Assembly (NCBI GenBank): GCA_963082715.1
Contig: OY720452.1
Location: 6,966,953 to 7,030,952, forward strand
Direction of reading: 5' to 3'
Length of the DNA stretch: 64,000 nucleotides
Origin: Harpalus rubripes
Taxonomy: Eukaryota > Arthropoda > Insecta > Coleoptera > Carabidae
Positions within the stretch are counted from its first letter, which is position 1. Every line of letters begins with the position of its first letter. The notes under the pieces were generated by a model. That model worked only from the letters and a program-made list of their open reading frames with translations, made no database searches and had not been told where the DNA came from. Position numbers and translations under genes: made by a program. Shown piece by piece: positions 1-12,500 of this stretch.

Positions 1-175
1 GCTGGCAAGGGATTGAAGTCCCCTCCACATTTGACGGCAGGACTACTGCGCATCCATGGTCGGTCACGACTCACCGGACAAGCTGTATATATAGTTCAGT
101 CTGTAACAAACCAAGTCAAATGATCGCAAATAAAGTTTCTACCACAATAAATATTTCAGATATATCGATTTGCAA
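1..175 (+). other. Possible 3' part of a solo LTR or other transcript end
   Basis: The stretch has a TATATATAG motif at about 85-95, followed within about 50 bases by two AATAAA signals (near 130 and 146). A TATA box so close to a poly(A) signal is typical of a short LTR. The window edge cuts the left side, so no paired LTR, primer site or target duplication can be seen. It could equally be the 3' end of an unrelated plus-strand transcript. Confidence 0.25.
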
Positions 176-231
176 TACGTACGTATTTCTCAGTCTTTTA
201 TTTTTAATAGAAGTATGAAAACCTTTTGATG

Positions 232-245
232 TTTATTATTTTATT
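232..245 (-). terminator. Poly(A) signals of the repeat-precursor gene
   Basis: Two AATAAA hexamers lie on the minus strand at 232-237 and 240-245, about 170 bases past the stop codon (417-419) of the precursor gene. Spacing and strand fit its 3' UTR. No transcript evidence is available. Confidence 0.5.
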
Positions 246-416
246 TAACATAATAATTATACATCACAATATGAATTGTCAAAATAACACATTACTAACA
301 ATAACTTTTATATTAAATCCATTTAACGCGTATGCACGTGCTTTTTTTCTTCGGATGAGCTACAAAAAATGATAATGTGTAAGAATTGGTATGCTATTTA
401 TATATTTTTTTTATTA

Positions 417-507
417 TTACTCATCATCGTCGTCGTCGTCATCGTCATCATCATCACCGACTTTGCGTACAGCTGGTAGGGGTTTATTGGCGGAGGCATC
501 ATCTTTC
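417..507 (-). CDS. Precursor gene, last coding exon (poly-Asp tail)
   Basis: Acceptor TTTTTAG, then KDDASANKPLPAVRKVG, 11 Asp, Glu and TAA (417-419). The GAY run is a coding trinucleotide repeat, so its length may vary between individuals. Acidic tails like this occur in secreted calcium-binding proteins; here the role is unknown. Confidence 0.78.
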
Positions 508-3500
508 CTAAAAAGTTTTCATGCAATATAAATACCAGAATAGAACAATATTTTCTAGAAGCGGGTAGTTACAAATTTTAAATGATATTTGGTTTAAATG
601 ATGACGGAATGTGCATTATAAATTTTAAGTTCCATATAAATAAACAATAATAAATCATATTTTGTTCAGAGATGTATTAATTTTTCTCTAAACAAATAAA
701 TATTAATATGATTATTAAATTAGATCATTGGCAGCAACGGAGTATTATACCATAGTAAAATTTTTAACTGTCTGATAAGAATGCGAAAATATACGTAAAT
801 TAATCATTATTATTGAAAGAATTTTGTTCAAATATTAATTATAGGGTATCCAGCCAGTCGAAGGATTTACGTCATAAATATATCATTAGAAACAATGATG
901 GCATGTGTTATGTTTACATGAGCATGTAAGACGGATTGAAATATGATATGCGGGTTGCCTCCATGAATACAAATCATTGTTACGGGAAGAAATAAGTTAT
1001 TACGCACTCCCGAGACTAAAGAGCGATTCTAATCACTCATTTCAGGGACTAAAGTTCTAAATAATGCCTTTCTGAAAGATTTATGTTCTTCACTTATGTT
1101 TTTACAAAATTCAAAAACATAGACTTAACTATAAACCAAGGAATAATAATTTGATTTAAATGTGAACGCCACTGGGTAAATATTAGCATAGGGGGCAGTG
1201 TAGTAGATAATTAGGTATTGGTAATTCTACGACATATGTCATTATTATTTATAGTGTGTTAGAAAGTAATGACACTATTTACGTATATCTGTCACACCAC
1301 ATAAATTAAATAGACATAGGTCAAATAATCTTTTTCTTTCTAATACAAAATGTTGCTAAGCTATTGCTGTAAAGTGATGTGTATTCTTTCTTAGAACAAA
1401 TGACCTTGAATAGTCATCTTTCGTAAATAATAGTATACCACAGAGCACAAATTATATATTTGTGATCTGTGAGTATACGTAAAATTTTTAAGTCGCGTTT
1501 GCACTAAAAATTTTATTTCATCATGTGATTCCAGAAAAAAAATTAAAAATTGGTAGAGAACCCCATTTCACATTTCCTTTCGCTTCAATTTTGTTTATTT
1601 AATTGGCAGTAAAAAATTTAACCGGAAAATACAAAATTAGCTCTTATTCTCATTTATTTTGTCTTAGAACAAGGAAAAAACTGTTTGCCCTTGTTAAATA
1701 CCTTTGTACCAGATTTCGAGCGCCATCCGATTTGAAAAAGAAAAACTTACTGTTCAGTATCAGTTGCACGAACATGTCTGTCATATTCGGAGCCCTGGGT
1801 AGGGGGTTCATGTTTTAATGGACTGTGTCTCTGTGGATTTGTATGTTCATGGTATACACCACTGAAACTAATTACATAGTTACTTTTGTAACAAGTGCGG
1901 AAAATTTGTGATTCTGGTACGAATGCAGGTTTTGTAATTTGCATGGAGTTTCAGAATCAGCCGTGTCTGTGGTATTACTAACTCGGTCAGCGTTTGAAAA
2001 ATGACCCAGAGGCTGAAATCTTGTGAAAGGCGGGAATTTCGCGTTTAAAATTAGGCAACCAATCAAATTGCTTAGAACATGATACGTCATACTAATTATT
2101 AAACGACTTCAATCACTTGTTGTTTGCGAACTAATATTTAAATAAAAAAAAATTCACAAACTCATTCATTTACTGAGATATTCGTTGTCTTATCTAAGAT
2201 AGTTAAAATATAATATGGTACAGGACCCCATTAACTGTCAGTAGCACAAGATAAATCTGTTTTCCCTTGTTAAATGCCTTTGTAACGAATTTTGAGCGCC
2301 ATCCATTATAGGCCACGGAAGATCACGTGACCTATCATATGTTTTGTCCCTTTCTCACTTCAAACTCGATCTTCAGCTCTGTCCCATGCTAACTTCAGAC
2401 TGTACTTTCGACGCAGTGCGCATGCGTCAGTTTGAATAGATGTCATATTTTTCTAGTGGTAAATTTTAAGAATGAGTTTGCGCAAGCGTGGAATTTGTTG
2501 CCATTTTGTTATTTGGCGGTTCTTGTGCATATAGCGATTGATTGTGTTATTGTTATTCATTGTAGTGTTTTATTATTTGTTTCTTTTTATTATCTTGTTT
2601 GTTGTTATTTCTTTTATTGTTATTTTCTGTTGTTTGTGAGTGTTGTCATTCATTTTCAAACGATGCCAGTGCGTTGTTGGGTGCAAGTTTGTCGTCGGAT
2701 TATAATTTAAAACTGTTTGCTATTCCATCAAGCACCGATTATCGAGGTAATATTTAAAACCTAATCATATTTGAACATAAGTAACAAGTGATAATTCGTA
2801 TAGGCAGGGTAGGTGTGGTAGGTAGGTTACATGTGAAAAACAAGAGAGACGTCGTTTATGTTTATGAGAATATCACTTGCTGACATATTATCGATTACTC
2901 AGATTTGATAGTAGGTCGTTGATGAAGCCCTAAATTTATAAATTGTCAATTACTGTTGGTAATATTTGCTTTTTAAGCAAGAATGAAGACGATGAGCATC
3001 CTGATCGTAATACTTATGAATATACATATGATCAAATTGTTATCTTCCATTATACTATATTATTGAAGAATTCAATAAAAACCTATTTGATTCTTATTGT
3101 CTTCATTTTATTCTCAGTTGATATCTTGCTAGAAATGTGACAGCTATTTAAACTGACGCATGCGCACTGCGTCGAAAATACAGTTTGAAGTTAGTATAGG
3201 ACAGAGCTGAAGATCGAGTCTGAAGTGAAAAAGGGACAAAACATATGATAGATCACGTGATCTTCCGTGGCATATAGTGGGTAAAAAGATTTGAAAAAAA
3301 AACCTTACTGTTCAGTATCAGTTGCACGAACATGTCTGTCATATTCGGAGCCCTGGGAAGGAGGTGAGTAGGGACTGTCTCCCTGCGAATGAGAGTCATC
3401 TGGTTTTGAATGTTCATGGTCATGGGATTGTGTATCATCGCTTAAACTACTCCTGGAACAAAATTAGTTTTTGTAACAAGTGCGGGAAATTAGTGATTCT

Positions 3501-6500
3501 GAAATGATGAATGAATGCAAGCTTTATAATGAAAATAGCGAGTTTCAAAATTTACATAAAGTTTGCTTTCAATTATGGCAATTTAGTTCAGTTCTAAAGA
3601 ACCACAAGAAATAGTTGATGTTGTCGATGCGGCAAATTTGATCTGCTTACCCCCGAAATCCGGTGAATTTTATGGTAAAGCATTAAATGTCTTTACTTGT
3701 CAAAATAATAAAAACTCCCCAAGGGGAGACGAGATAATGTAGAACTACTTCTTGAACACAGACAAGCCATTCTATTGGTCAAAAAATAATTTTAAAATGA
3801 CTTGTTTCTGTTCAAGAATTAGTTCCACATTCTCATATCAGCGAATGTAGTATAGAAGCAAAATGGCGTACTTCAGTACTTCTCTTTCAATTTTGAGACA
3901 AAAGAAATTGGCCCCTATTCTCACCTCTTGAAGTAGCGCTACTTCCAAAAAATCGCTACTTGAACTGTTAAATGTCAACTTTAATCTTACAAATTAAAAA
4001 AATAAATTAAATTGTAAATACCACTTTTTTCAAATATTATACATGTAATTTACAATAGAATTTAACCTATTCTTGTCTATTCATAAAATAAAATAAAATT
4101 TTAAAAATCCAAAAATCGCTACTTCCGAAGTAGCGCTACTTCAAAAGTAAGGCTATTTCGATTTTTTAAATTTTATTTTATGAATAGATAAGAATGGGTT
4201 TCAAATTTTTGTAAATTAAACTTATATTTGAAGTAAGTGGTATTTATAACTCAATTTACTTTTAATTCTCCAATTTTTAATATTAAATTTGACATTTGAC
4301 AGTTGAAGTAGCGATTTTTCGGAAGTAGCGCTACTTCAAGAGGTGAGAATACGGGCCAATATTTTTTTATAATCGTCCATAAAAATAAGAAAAATTACAA
4401 ATGCGCGTATATTCTAAATTTTTGAAATATCATCTACTACTTAGATGGTTATCATGACAATAAAACTAAAATCTTATGTTTTCATTACATCCCGCATTCA
4501 TTTTGAGTTTGAGAAAACTTATTTTCCGCATGATCGCAGAAATAAATTCTACACATTTTCAATTTCAGATAAAGAACTTAAATTTCAGAGGAACTGTCAA
4601 GGTGGGGCCGATGGGAAAAAGGTAGGAGAGCAGGCTAAGCTGGTTTATGCGCCGATTCTGCTGATCTGTAAACTTGTAAATTATGAACAAAACCGCAACG
4701 AAAACTGGTCTTATGCAAAATTTTATATTAATCAACAATATATGCGTTTTGTCAGGTTTTTACAGATCTGTAAAATTTAGATGTGAACAGAATCGACACA
4801 TTGGTCACGTCGAGGAGTACGTACGAAAGCGAGTGGAGCACCTAATGGTGGAGGGGAAGAGAAAGAGAGGATGGCCTAAGCTTAGATGGAGGATGGAGCC
4901 CAGGGGACGCTTTGGACCGGAATGAATGGAGGAGGAAGCTGAGAGATGGGAATGCCGACCCTACGTAAGACGGGAGAAGATATTGCAGAAAAAAATCTAA
5001 ATTGATATTATTTTTCTAAAATTGAATTTACGTTTTCTGAAAGTTGAAAAGGTATAGTATTACAAAACTCAATGGTTCATTTTTGAAAATGACGAAAAGC
5101 GATAATAACGGTTCATGATTTATTTGATGCACAAGACTGCAGATTTATTTTTAAATAAGTGTTTAACATGAAACATACAAATTTTCTTTTTAAAGATTGT
5201 AAAAATGTATATCATCTCACCTGCTGTCTTTGTGAGCTTGGGTGTAAGTATCCCGTTTCAATTTCTTCGCTTCTTGTTGCACTTGTGTTTCTTTCTCCTC
5301 TTGTTCGTGTCTCAAAGCCTCTTCAGCTTCTTTTCTTTGTTGTTCGGTATGTTCAGGGGTGTGATGCCTTTTCTGTCTAGCTTCTTGAGTTAATTTGGGG
5401 TTTTCAGTAAGTGGAGCCACAGCACCGTGTTCATGTTCATGTTTCAATGTTTCGTCTGCTTCTTTTCTTTGCTGCTCAGTGTGTTCGGGAGTGTTATCCC
5501 GTTTTTGTCTAGCTTCTTGATGGGCCTTGTGATCGTCAGAAAGTGGAGCCACGGCACCGTGTTCATGTTCATGTTTCAATGCTTCTTCTGATTGTTTTCT
5601 TTGCTGCTCGGTATGTTCGGGGGTGTGGTCCCGTTTTTGTCTAGCTTCTTGGTGGGCCTTGTGGTCGTCAGACAGTGGAGCCACGGCACCGTGTTCATCT
5701 TCATGTTTCAATGCTTCTTCTGATTTTCTTTGCTGCTCGGTATGTTCAGGAGTGTGGTCCCGTTTTTGTCTAGCTTCTTGATGGGCCTTGTGGTCGTCAG
5801 AATGTGGAGCCACGGCACCGTGTTCACGTTCATGTTTCAAAGCTTCTTCTGATTGTTTTCTTTGTTGTTCGGTATGTTCGGGAGTGTGGTCCCGTTTTTG
5901 TCTAGCTTCTTGGTGGGCCTTGTGGTCGTCAGACAGTGGAGCCACGGCACCGTGTTCATCTTCATGTTTCAATGCTTCTCCTGATTTTCTTTGCTGCTCG
6001 GTATGTTCAGGAGTGTGGTCCCGTTTTTGTCTAGCGGATTTGGGGCCGCCAGGAATTTGAGGTACAGCAACCACAGCATCTCTTCCATCTTCAGTTTTCA
6101 CGGTAACTGGATTAGGACGAGACGCAGGAGCACTTGGTTGACTTCCAGAGGTATCTCTTCTAGTTCTTCCTTGTTGACTAGGATGATGACCAGTAGTATT
6201 TTGATCTTTTTCGGTTTGTTCGCGAACTGGAGTTGGGGCAACTTCAAGAGTAGTTTGTTGGGGTTTGGTAGAAGTTTCGCGCTTGTGTCTAGGGGGTGTA
6301 GGAGCCTGAAGAAGAGGGTTATTTGTATTGTCCTTTTCGTTTATGTTGTGATGCTTGTGTTCTCCTGTGGTAGCTACAGGAGGTACGGTGACTGGTTTAT
6401 CTTCGCGGCGACTTCTGATTTTTGCCGGCTTTGAAGTGGGCAATGGAATTGGAGGGACCTAAAAATAATTAAGGGAGAGAAATTAATATTTTTTCTCGAA

Positions 6501-9500
6501 GTATATGTAATTCTCTCCTGGGGTATATGCAGGTTGTGTTTATTTTATTTTGTCCACTATAGCTATCTCCAGAACTATAAAAGCCACAACGTCGGTTAAA
6601 TTAACAATTTCTAATAGAAAACGGGCACTCAACTGTTTCCGGTAACCTTCGAAACAGCTGATTTTGGTGCCCCGGCCTGTAATTCACTTGATTGGTAATA
6701 AATGAGGCTGAGCGATAAGTACGCCATCTATTCAAAGCGAGTTTTCCTTAGCGCTAATTCAAAATCTGAAATCAGTTTGATGTCTTATAATATGGTGTGA
6801 ACAACAATTTTTTCTTATATTTCATTGTGCGAATTTAATTGGTGGTTTTTACAATATCTATGCACTTCAAGAAGCTCTCGATTGCGATGAAAATGAGTTT
6901 TCGCAGGAAATGTCGGGTTTTCTGAATATTGTGCCAATGGGTATAATCAATTATCTTGTTACCAATGAAAGTGTTTCCACCCAAGAGCAATTAAACGCTT
7001 TCCGGAGTTAGAAGCGTATAAGTTTTATTAGAACAGTTGACGAAGAATTTTCAAATAAATGTATTAATTAAAGGATAGAGCAGTAATTTAATATTGATTC
7101 CATATAGGTGTTATATTTTCAAAATATGCTTTAATAAAGTTATTAATTTTAATTTTTGAGTTTAATGATGTAATAACTCATACCGCACAGGGCACCAAAA
7201 TCAGCTGTTTCGAAGGTTCATGAAAACGACTGAATGCCCGTTCTCTTATAGAGGGTACTCAACGGGAATTATTTTCTGGTGACTAGTATATCTTCACTAG
7301 ACACCCTTTTGGGTCTGTTGCCCACGCGTCATCCTTGGCCTTGGGGAAGCATTTGAGCGGTGATATTTTTCGTCAACGCTGTTTGATATGTTCGGCGATT
7401 TTGGAATGGCAGTTTTTAAAGTTTTGTTTCCTCTTAACATCGGAAACTGTCGCAATGCTTCGGAAGTCTTATTGGAAGGAACCTAGCGAGGCTTTATGAG
7501 TGGTTTTAAAAGTGGTCGAATATCAATTGAAAATGACACTAGATCGGATCATCCTTCGATTTCTAAAATCCGTGAAGCGATCATATCTGATCGTCGTAGA
7601 TCAACCGATGAATGGAAGGAACTCACTAAAATATTCTTGAGTTTATGTCAACGAATTTTAACTGAAAATTTAAAGATGAAAATGTGGCTTTCGGACGACC
7701 AAAGAACTAACCATATGTGTGCTAGAAACTGAAACAATCAAAAATTGATCCGGATGTTTTGTAAGCACTTCCAAGCATTGCTGCTGATTTTCCTAACAGA
7801 AAACAGAACTTGATGTTAACATGTTGCTTTTAATGTCTGCCATTTCAAAATCGCAGACCCCGTCAAACAGCGCTTACGAAGAAAATCACACTGTCATTCG
7901 CGTCAGTGTGCGTAAACAAGTGACCAAAGGAACATCTGACCGTACTTTTTTACGGCCCGCTGGTCGGTGTTAATTCAGTGAGCGGTCTCTAGTGAACATT
8001 GCATTCAGCAAAAAATGGTGAACATGTTCAGCGACCACATGACTGGTGCCTACTGAATGCGCCCACTGACGCTTGGGCAACACATTAGATAGTCTAGTAA
8101 AAATATCTAGCGGGAGAAGTCGAAACCAGAACCCTACCACCCGCCAGAAAATAACGGACCTTTTCAATTTAACGGCTATCTCTTTCTAACGCTGCAAATA
8201 GTAGGAAAATGGCGCGAACAACTGCCAGTTGGGCTGTCAAACGAAACGTCAAAAATATTGCAGTCATTAAAACACCTGTATTCTCAGTGAAAATTTGCAT
8301 CGTTAGACATTTTAACTTCAATAAAAGCTTTTGTAACTTAAGATTTTTTAAAGTTATCTGAGATATTCTCACATTTTACGTCAAAATTTTTTAGAAACAA
8401 ACGTCATAGATCTCAGTTGTTCTTACTATGCGCAGATCCCCATTGCGCATATCTTCTATCCCTTTAAATTGAAAAGGTCCATTATCGTTATTTTCCGGCA
8501 CCCCCTCGCATTAGTTTTATTTAATTATAAAAAGAAGATTGTATACGCTATATGATGCAGAGTTTTAGTGAATAAAAAGTGTAACTTTCACATGCAAACA
8601 TGCTTTGAGAATATTGCCATCATGCGATCATGCGAAAAGAAATAAAAACTAACAGTAGGCAGAAGAACTTGAATAGGTTCCCCTCGTACTAAAAAAGGCC
8701 CCGGAGCATTATTTGGTACAGTAGGTAGTTTCGCTGCTTTGTCATCTCGTACCACTCGTTTACCACCTACAAGAGTTGTACGAGAACTTTCGCTGAGCTT
8801 AAGATGTACTGGTTCTTCGTCCTAAATAATAAGTAAAGCTTTCAAGAACCAGCAAACAAAACAATGAAACATTGTTGCTAAATATGTTATGATTAGAAAT
8901 AAAAGAGAATAAAAAGTTAGATTGTTTACCTGCTTGTTGACAGTAGCAGGATGTTCTGGTACTTTTTCTTTGGTGGCTTGTGCAGTATCACGGTCTGTCC
9001 TTGGTTTGTTTTCAGACTAGAAAGATATTTACTAGATATTTTTTTTATTTTCTTATTTATATTTCAATCAACGACCACAAATATACTGGACAAAACATGC
9101 CCTATTGGGATTTTCAAGTATCAAGAGATGGCGCTGATCGCATTAAACACTGGTACACTTTTTGTTGACGTGTGAGCGTAGCATTTCTGTCAATTGTATT
9201 TCTTTAGTTTTCGTATTATTTTCCCATTTATTAGTATTTCTTATTTATAATTCAAGTATGTATAATAGAGTTTTTGTAGTCATATAGTTGTAGTTTCATG
9301 TAAATGTCAAATGTGTACCACTGTTTGTAGTTCTAATATTCACCGCTAGTTAAAGTTTTCTTATTTGAAAATCCCAATACCTCACTATTGTTTGTTACGT
9401 TCTCGGCTGGACAGAAAGAGACAACTAGAGATAGAGATATATAAAGTCTACTCTAAAGTTTGCCGAGAGATGTCTTTACGGTCCTTATAATAGGTTTGTT

Positions 9501-12500
9501 CGTTCCGCTACCCTGCGTCTATCGCAAACCGCGGCGGTGAAATTTGCTGTTCTTTTCGATTCGCGGTTCACTGTAAAGTCACTAGATTCTGTTCGTTCCG
9601 TTTTTCTAGTAACTTGCGGTAAAACGCCGCGGCAGCTGGCGGTGATAATTTTTACAGTGACTCATGACTCGGTGGTAAAAAAATAATCGGCGGTAATGTT
9701 CGCGTCTACATATGAAGTGCTAGTATGACAGTTTTTGACAAATAAATATTAGGAAAAAATTGTTATTTTTCAATAGGTATGCTATGTAATGTTTCAGTTT
9801 TAGAAATTGAAATACATTTGTAAAATATATAAATGTCAATGTCATATGAATTATGATTTGTAACAAGTTAAATTTAACTGATAACAATAGTAAACAATTA
9901 AAATAATGGAAAATGGAATAATATATTTTTACTGAGTATCCTTTATAATTATAATAGTCTGAAGTATATTCGAAAATAATTTAACGCAAACGGATCGAAC
10001 AGAAAAATATTTTTTAGTAACTTAAATTATTACCGCGGCGATTGGCAGCGAATCGCAAAACGCAGCGACAATTACCGCCGCGTTTTGCGGTAAAACGCAG
10101 CATAGCGGAACGAACAAACCTAATGTATTTGTGACATTTTGTTCCTTTGTTTGGAAGTTGTGAAGTCGTTCGGGCCTCGATTTCAAATTCTGTCAGAATT
10201 GAGTTTTCCCTGCACCAATTCTGTCAGATTTCAAATTTGAAATCTATCCTGAGAAAAAATTGGAAGAATCTCAATTCTGTCAGATTTCAAATTCTACTGG
10301 TCTGGAGCAGTTAGTGATGCCGCGAGACGAGAAACGGTGAGAATCAACCAACTCTCGTCTCGTCTCGAAATTTCGAGACGAGATACAGAGTAATCTCGTC
10401 TCGTCATAATTTTTCTTGCCTTCTCTGGATCTCAAGAGTCTCGAATTTATAATTAGCAAAGAAACAAGTACCACTAATTCAAACTGATTATTTTACTGTC
10501 TGGTATTTAAATGGTTAGGTATAAAAAATACGCAATATCATGGGCTTATTAACCGTTGCTGGGCGTGTCAATCTGTTTTGTTCGCAGATATTGGTAATTA
10601 TAATTATATATTCGTATATTGCGGGCACTTGAAGTTGGTCTGAAGACCACACTATAAGTATCACTTTAGTTTTTTTTTTTTGCTAAAACCCAAAATAACT
10701 TTAAAATGAATAAGTAAATATATGAATGTAAATGAAGAGACAATTCAAATATTTATATATACCGATGAAATGCGAGATCTCGCGGCATCACTGGGAGCAG
10801 TAGAATTCGTAGTGGGGAAAACCCAATTCCGACAGAATTTGAAATCAGACAGAATTTGAAATCAGACAGAATTTAAAGTTATAAAATCGAGGCCCAGTTT
10901 TGTTAGTTCAAAGTTTTACAGTTTCATTATTCTCTATAAACCTGCTTTTTTCAAGTGAGTTTTGAAATAAAATGTGCGTAATTCTAAAAACTCTTATTAA
11001 TTAAAAAACAATTAATTAATACTACCATGAGAAATTTACGTACGGGAATTTTGGACTGTATCCAAAACCATATCCTGGACCAGGATCCATTAAATAATCA
11101 TGGCATTCAATTGATGAATTTAATTTTAGACATTTATTTCAAAATCCGGATCCACCACAAAAATAAATTTAGAAAAAACTACAAATAGCATGTACACAAA
11201 AACAATATTGTTAAAAAATCAATAGAATAATATAAATAATTATATACAATGGACCTTTTCAATTTAAAGAGATAGAAGATATGCGCAATGGGGTTCTGCG
11301 CATAGTAAGAACAACTTAGATCTATGGCTTTTTGTTTCTAAAAAATTGAGACGTAAAATGTGACAATATCTCAGGTAACTTTAAAAAATCTTATCGAAAT
11401 AAGTTATTTTATTGAAGTTAGTGTCTAACGATGCAAATTTTCACTGAGAATACAGGTATTTTAATAACTAATATTTTTGACGTTTCGTTTAATAGTCCAA
11501 CTGGCAGTTGTTCGCGCCATTTTCTTACTATTTGCAGCGATAGCCGTTAAATTGAAAGATCCATTCTTTTTATCCTTTCCTAATACTAATATCAATTGTT
11601 TCACACATTTTATAATTGCTTTTCGTTAATATTAAATTCAAATGTTTCAAATATAGTACAGTCCATGTTAATAGAACAAATAGTGACATCTAGCGAATAC
11701 TCCATGAGGAGATTTATATATCTCTATCCTTAGTTGTCTCTTTTTGTCCAGCCGAAAACAAAACAAAAGCTTTGAAGTTATATCTAGTGTATTTGTGATC
11801 GTTGATTTCAATAAATAATAAAAAAACAATTTAATGGACCTTTCCAATTTAAGGGCTATCTCTTTCTATCGCTGCAAATAGTAAGAAAATGGCGCGAACA
11901 TCTGCCAGTTGGGCTGTCAAACGAAACGTCAAAAATATTGCAGTCATTAAAATACCTGTATTCTCAGTGAAAATTTGCATCGTTAGACATTTTACCTTCA
12001 ATAAAAGCTTTTGTAACTTATTTCGATAAGATTTTTTAAAGTTATCTTACATTTTACATCTAATTTTTTTAGAATCAAACGTCATAGATCTCAGTTGTTC
12101 TTACTATGCGCAGATCCCCATTGCGCATATCTTCTATCTCTTTAAATTGGAAAGGTCCATTAATAGGTACACAAGATTATTTATACCAAATACATAATAA
12201 TTGTTTGTCATTGTAATAATTTATAGTATAAATAAGTTAAATATTTACGCAGCTACAATGGGGATTTTCACATCTTTATGTCAATCTTGATAATATTAAA
12301 TTAAAATATAAATAGAAATTATTCAAATGTAATAAAATATTAAATTAATACACTTATAAATTCCGGTAAATAAAGAATTTTTGTGTTTAAGAAAACTTAC
12401 TTTTACTCCATGATTGTGTTGATGATCGTGTTCGTGTTCATGGTTATGATCATGAACATGATCATGCTGTGCGGTGCCACTTTTATCCTTATCGGTATCT

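Larger units (their letters stand above)
9065..11806. mobile_element. Large decayed fold-back element filled by later insertions
   Basis: Ends AATCAACGACCACAAATATACT and its inverse, then inner TCGGCTGGACA and ACTAGAGATAGAGATATATA blocks in inverted order (9400-9445 and 11700-11760). A cleaner relative lies at 40216-40690. It is split by elements at 9491-10122, 10172-10895 and 11249-11565, and probably one at 9101-9384. Confidence 0.65.

Noticed and set aside
1747..2090. Longer unspliced minus-strand frames starting MQITKP and MTYHV
   Set aside because: Only the part 1751-1861 matches the duplicate exon and has splice sites; the rest is intron.
5291..6035. CRISPR array
   Set aside because: Repeats are contiguous, coding and in a eukaryotic gene; there are no spacers.
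5788..6434. Plus-strand Cys/Ser-rich frames over the repeat exon
   Set aside because: Shadow of the minus-strand repeat coding region; no splice or start context.
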